A stretch of 64,000 nucleotides of DNA from Apostichopus japonicus. Taxonomy: Eukaryota > Echinodermata > Holothuroidea > Aspidochirotida > Stichopodidae. Below, one piece after another: positions 60,741 to 64,000 of the stretch. Location of the stretch: the NCBI RefSeq assembly GCF_037975245.1, contig NC_092561.1:10229001-10293000 (forward strand), read 5' to 3'. Made by a program: the position numbers and the translations under genes. The notes beneath the pieces are model-generated. The model did not search any database. It worked only from the letters and a program-made list of their open reading frames with translations, and was not told the origin of the DNA. Numbering within the stretch: the stretch's first letter is position 1; each line of letters begins with the position of its first letter.

Positions 60741-61251
60741 GTGGGCCTAGGGGGAATTCCACGAGACCGAAGGTCCGCGAGACCGAATTTCCGCGAACCG
60801 ATAGTCCGCGAGACCGATGGTCTATGGATGGTCCATCGATAAGCGAAAACAGACTTTTTCATTAGAGGGGCTTAAGAGGGAGATTGACAAGGGGCAATAT
60901 TGTTTAAAATATTATAACATGGTATCGCTATATCGAATCTTTAAGTTATATTGTATTCTAAATTTCATTTGTGGGAGCAGGGTGGGGGGTGCAAGTCACT
61001 GGTATCCACTATGAACAGAAATAGCTGTAAATTCTTTTTAATTACGAGCTTTATCAAGGTAATATTACCGATAGTAATATTTGTCTTACCACTATTATAG
61101 GGCCTAGTAATAGTTTCGGTCTCGCGGACCCTCGGTTTCGCGGACCTCGCTCTCGAAGACCTTCGGTGTTGCGGACCTTTATTAATTTCAGTCTCGCGGA
61201 CCTTCGGTCTCGCGGACCTTCGGTCTCGTGGCCTGTAACCGTAGGCCTAGA
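60741..61251. mobile_element. Foldback-like element with minisatellite inverted arms
   Basis: The left arm (60759-60822) is built of degenerate 16-bp units of the type GAGACCGAAGGTCCGC. The right arm (61113-61233) has the same unit in the opposite orientation (TTCGGTCTCGCGGACC, about seven units, one interrupted by a TTTATTAATTTCA insert). The 290-bp centre is AT-rich. GGCCTAG occurs near both outer edges (60744-60750 and 61243-61249). Inverted arrays of short tandem repeats around a unique centre are the architecture of foldback transposons. No target duplication was identified. Confidence 0.6.
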
Positions 61252-62346
61252 GTAAGCCATGAGTACCAATACGAGTATAAACAAAAGCATGAATTTGATA
61301 TTTACTGAGTATGAGCACGAGTACATAGAGGTAATGAACAATGTAATCGAGTACATATGAGTACACGTGCGAGTACGAACTCGGAGTACAACAGGTCTTG
61401 ATTATTGCCAAGAAATACTCAAGTGAATGTGACAAGTCATGAATACTTATGTAAGTTTGCTTCATGAATGTTAAATGAGCGAACATATTTAATACGTCTC
61501 ATTAAATTTAACAACAGGTCTTCATTATTTGACAGTTTCTTTAATGTATTCTTCTGAATAAAATATGAAAAACCAATTTTTTATTTTTTTATTTAATATT
61601 TTTTTATTTGTTGTTTTTCGATTCAAACGAAAAAGAAGAAGAAGATACTACTCGGCAAATATAATAAATTGCATTATTATGGGAGTTTGAGGTCAAGTGG
61701 TATATACAAGAAATCGTGAGCGCCAAAATTCTACATTGGGTACGGTAAGTTCAAAGCCGCACCATGGTATTGAATCAGCTCCGGCTGCGTGCGTGTGCAG
61801 CTGCACGGATAGCTTATACATAACGAGAATGGTCTTCATTTGATATGAGAAACCAAAATCGTTAATCTGTTAAATCTGTTAAATCGAACAGTGACATTCC
61901 ATGAAACCCGGATCTTTACAATCACGGGATCCACCGACCCCCCTATCACTGCCGGCATGGTGATTAGCAGTGAAGGCATATCCGTCACGCGTTCTTGACC
62001 GTGTCAGGTGATACAAATGCGGATGAAACTATATGAGTCGTTTCGTTTTCAAATTTTTGTGCAGATTTTAGTCAAATAACTCTAGTCGATACTAAAACCC
62101 CATAGCAGTGCACCAATTTTCGCTGATCACTTTCTATATATCAGAGAACAGAGGCAAAGCGAAGTAAGTATGAAAATATTGAAAATTCGGTCTATAGACC
62201 AAAAAAGTTAACACTTTTTTGTTTATAATTAAAGGAAACAATTGAAAATGTGTCTGCATACGATGCGAACTTTTAATCATCACTGAATGAGTAAAAAATT
62301 AAACGATCAGTTTCATAATAAAAATAATAATAACAATTATAATAAC
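61252..62346. other. Non-coding spacer
   Basis: AT-rich, with a T/A-rich patch at 61575-61630. No supported feature. Confidence 0.45.
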
Positions 62347-62628
<282 letters not shown>

Positions 62629-63280
62629 ACGGTATATATATAACACCTGATATGTACTACGGTACTACGGTAACTACGGTTACTAATTTCAAATGGTTAA
62701 TCGTTATTATTTGACGGTTATTTTAATTACTATCGTTTCCTTCTCGGAACAGCAAAGCCGGACAATTATACAGGCATTGAACTTTATGACAATAAACGTT
62801 GTCACTTAAAACGTTATCACAAACAAATACTACAGGTATACACATAAGTTATAAAAACACACACGATGTGTCGATCAAATGTACTGTGCTTAGCAACTTG
62901 CATCCTGTTAATGTTATGGACATATACCTCTCAATGACATTTAACACACATAAACTGGTTTAACGCATGTACTCTTATAAATATGCAAATTAACTGATTG
63001 ATGGAATCCTGCATATAGTTAAAGGTGAAAACGTCATTCCATTGTTTTACTTCACGTTCACACCCTGCGGAATTTCGTGTCACATTTCTATAGTTGTATA
63101 AACACAAGTAACGGATAAACTCGTTGGCCAAGTTGAGATGGTCCATGCAAATATAGTGTATTCATCTTACTTAGTTGAATAGTTATCACGTACCATAGTA
63201 AGTTGTAACTTCACGCCTTTTGAATCATGACCGATGCATAAAAAACATTTGAATGATGAATAAACATATATATACATGTA
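62629..63280. other. Non-coding spacer
   Basis: No supported gene. A short stretch at about 63126-63150 resembles the repeated block at 63437-63492. Confidence 0.4.
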
Positions 63281-63330
63281 TCGTACCGTATAAGTACCGT
63301 ATATATACCGTACCGTATAAGTGGTAAACA
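63281..63330. repeat. Short tandem repeat of CGTACCGTATAAGT-type units
   Basis: CGTACCGTATAAGT occurs at about 63282 and about 63310, separated by ACCGTATATATAC. It is a small local duplication. Confidence 0.7.
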
Positions 63331-63436
63331 TGTGCGCTACTGGTGTGCTGGGAAGGTCTACGTGTGACAAGTATAGACTTTTTGATATTAATCAATATAT
63401 TGGACTCTGTGTTATAGTTGACTGTAAACGTAATAT

Positions 63437-63670
63437 GTAATGGAAACTTACCGGACATGTTGAGATGGCCCAGAAATGGAAAGTAGATTATTAAACGTGC
63501 ACGGTGGATGGTCTGGTAAGCATACGATTTTGGGAAATAATGGAAATGTTGTGAAAAAAAAAAAATAATACAGAGAGGAATAAACGGACACATAGATTGA
63601 AAAGCATACAGTGACGGAAACTTACTGGATATATGTAGATGGCCTATATGAATGTAGAAAGTAGATAATG
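63437..63670 (-). repeat. Diverged ~57-bp direct repeat carrying splice-donor-like sequence
   Basis: 63437-63492 and 63611-63670 share GGAAACTTACnGGA, AnatGTnGAGATGGCC and GAAAGTAGAT, with a period of about 174 bp. On the minus strand each reads GGCCATCT(C/A)..., then (G/A)GTAAGTTTCC, a consensus-quality splice donor. A weaker third copy lies at 63126-63150. It may be a minisatellite or a duplicated exon edge running off the window. Confidence 0.45.
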
Positions 63671-64000
63671 AACAGATATGCTACGCCACAGTGTTTACAA
63701 TGAACTAACGTTATGGAAAATTATCGATTCTATGAGATGCGTCAAACGCGTCAAATATGAAGCAGAAGAAGAAAAAAAGCAAAGGTTTCGAAAAGAATAC
63801 AATTAAATAATAGCTAAATTTGAAAAAAATAATTTTGTAGACAGAAACCTCATTGCCGTCTTGCTTTTGCACTTATGCTGTGAAGTCCGTGAACAATAAA
63901 CTATACCGAAAAGGGTGAATGACCAATGATATAAATATTTCAATAAATAAGGGTAAGTTGATTGTCAAAGTGGTAGAGGGAGGGGTGGGGGTGGTGGAGA

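Overview
This is a eukaryotic, animal-type window. It is AT-rich, almost entirely non-coding, and dense in microsatellites, homopolymer runs and small interspersed repeats. The one host protein gene I can support is a D-type cyclin on the minus strand, split into five coding exons over 23.6 kb (start codon at 38825, stop at 15275). Its first three coding exons match human cyclin D1 in length and phase. Gene structure, repeat content (a Penelope-like retroelement, a tRNA-derived SINE, hAT-type and other MITEs) and AT-richness suggest a marine invertebrate deuterostome, possibly an echinoderm. That placement is inference; no ribosomal or mitochondrial marker is present to fix it.

Layout. 1-5.2 kb: repeat-rich flank with an array of CCAAC/GTTGG palindromes (about 929-1344), a MITE with long inverted arms (1994-2533) and an intact SINE with 13-bp target duplications (2669-3036). 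5.2-7.2 kb: a 5'-truncated Penelope-like element between two perfect 200-bp inverted terminal repeats, each carrying a hammerhead-ribozyme-like motif, set among (TA)n tracts. 7.2-15.3 kb: AT-rich DNA downstream of the cyclin gene, probably including its 3' UTR. 15.3-38.8 kb: the cyclin D gene. Introns of 9.3, 5.1, 3.7 and 4.5 kb hold tandem hairpins, a G-quadruplex-prone minisatellite, a second copy of the MITE, and a CCAAT/TATA promoter-like island in intron 2. 38.8-39.3 kb: likely cyclin D promoter. 39.3-64 kb: about 25 kb with no recognisable gene. It holds a CTTAAG motif cluster, a hAT-type non-autonomous element with 8-bp target duplications (52043-52406), a diverged direct repeat, a foldback minisatellite and a (GAT)48 tract.

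Function. The cyclin retains the LxCxE RB-binding motif, the kinase-contact residues K112 and E141, and a TPT phosphodegron matching human T286-P-T288. It should therefore act as a growth-responsive CDK4/6 partner in G1. The most notable unannotated items are the hammerhead-like motif in the retroelement ends, the extra C-terminal tail on the cyclin, and the intron 2 island, whose candidate first exon would end in an ATG exactly at a splice donor, in frame with exon 3.
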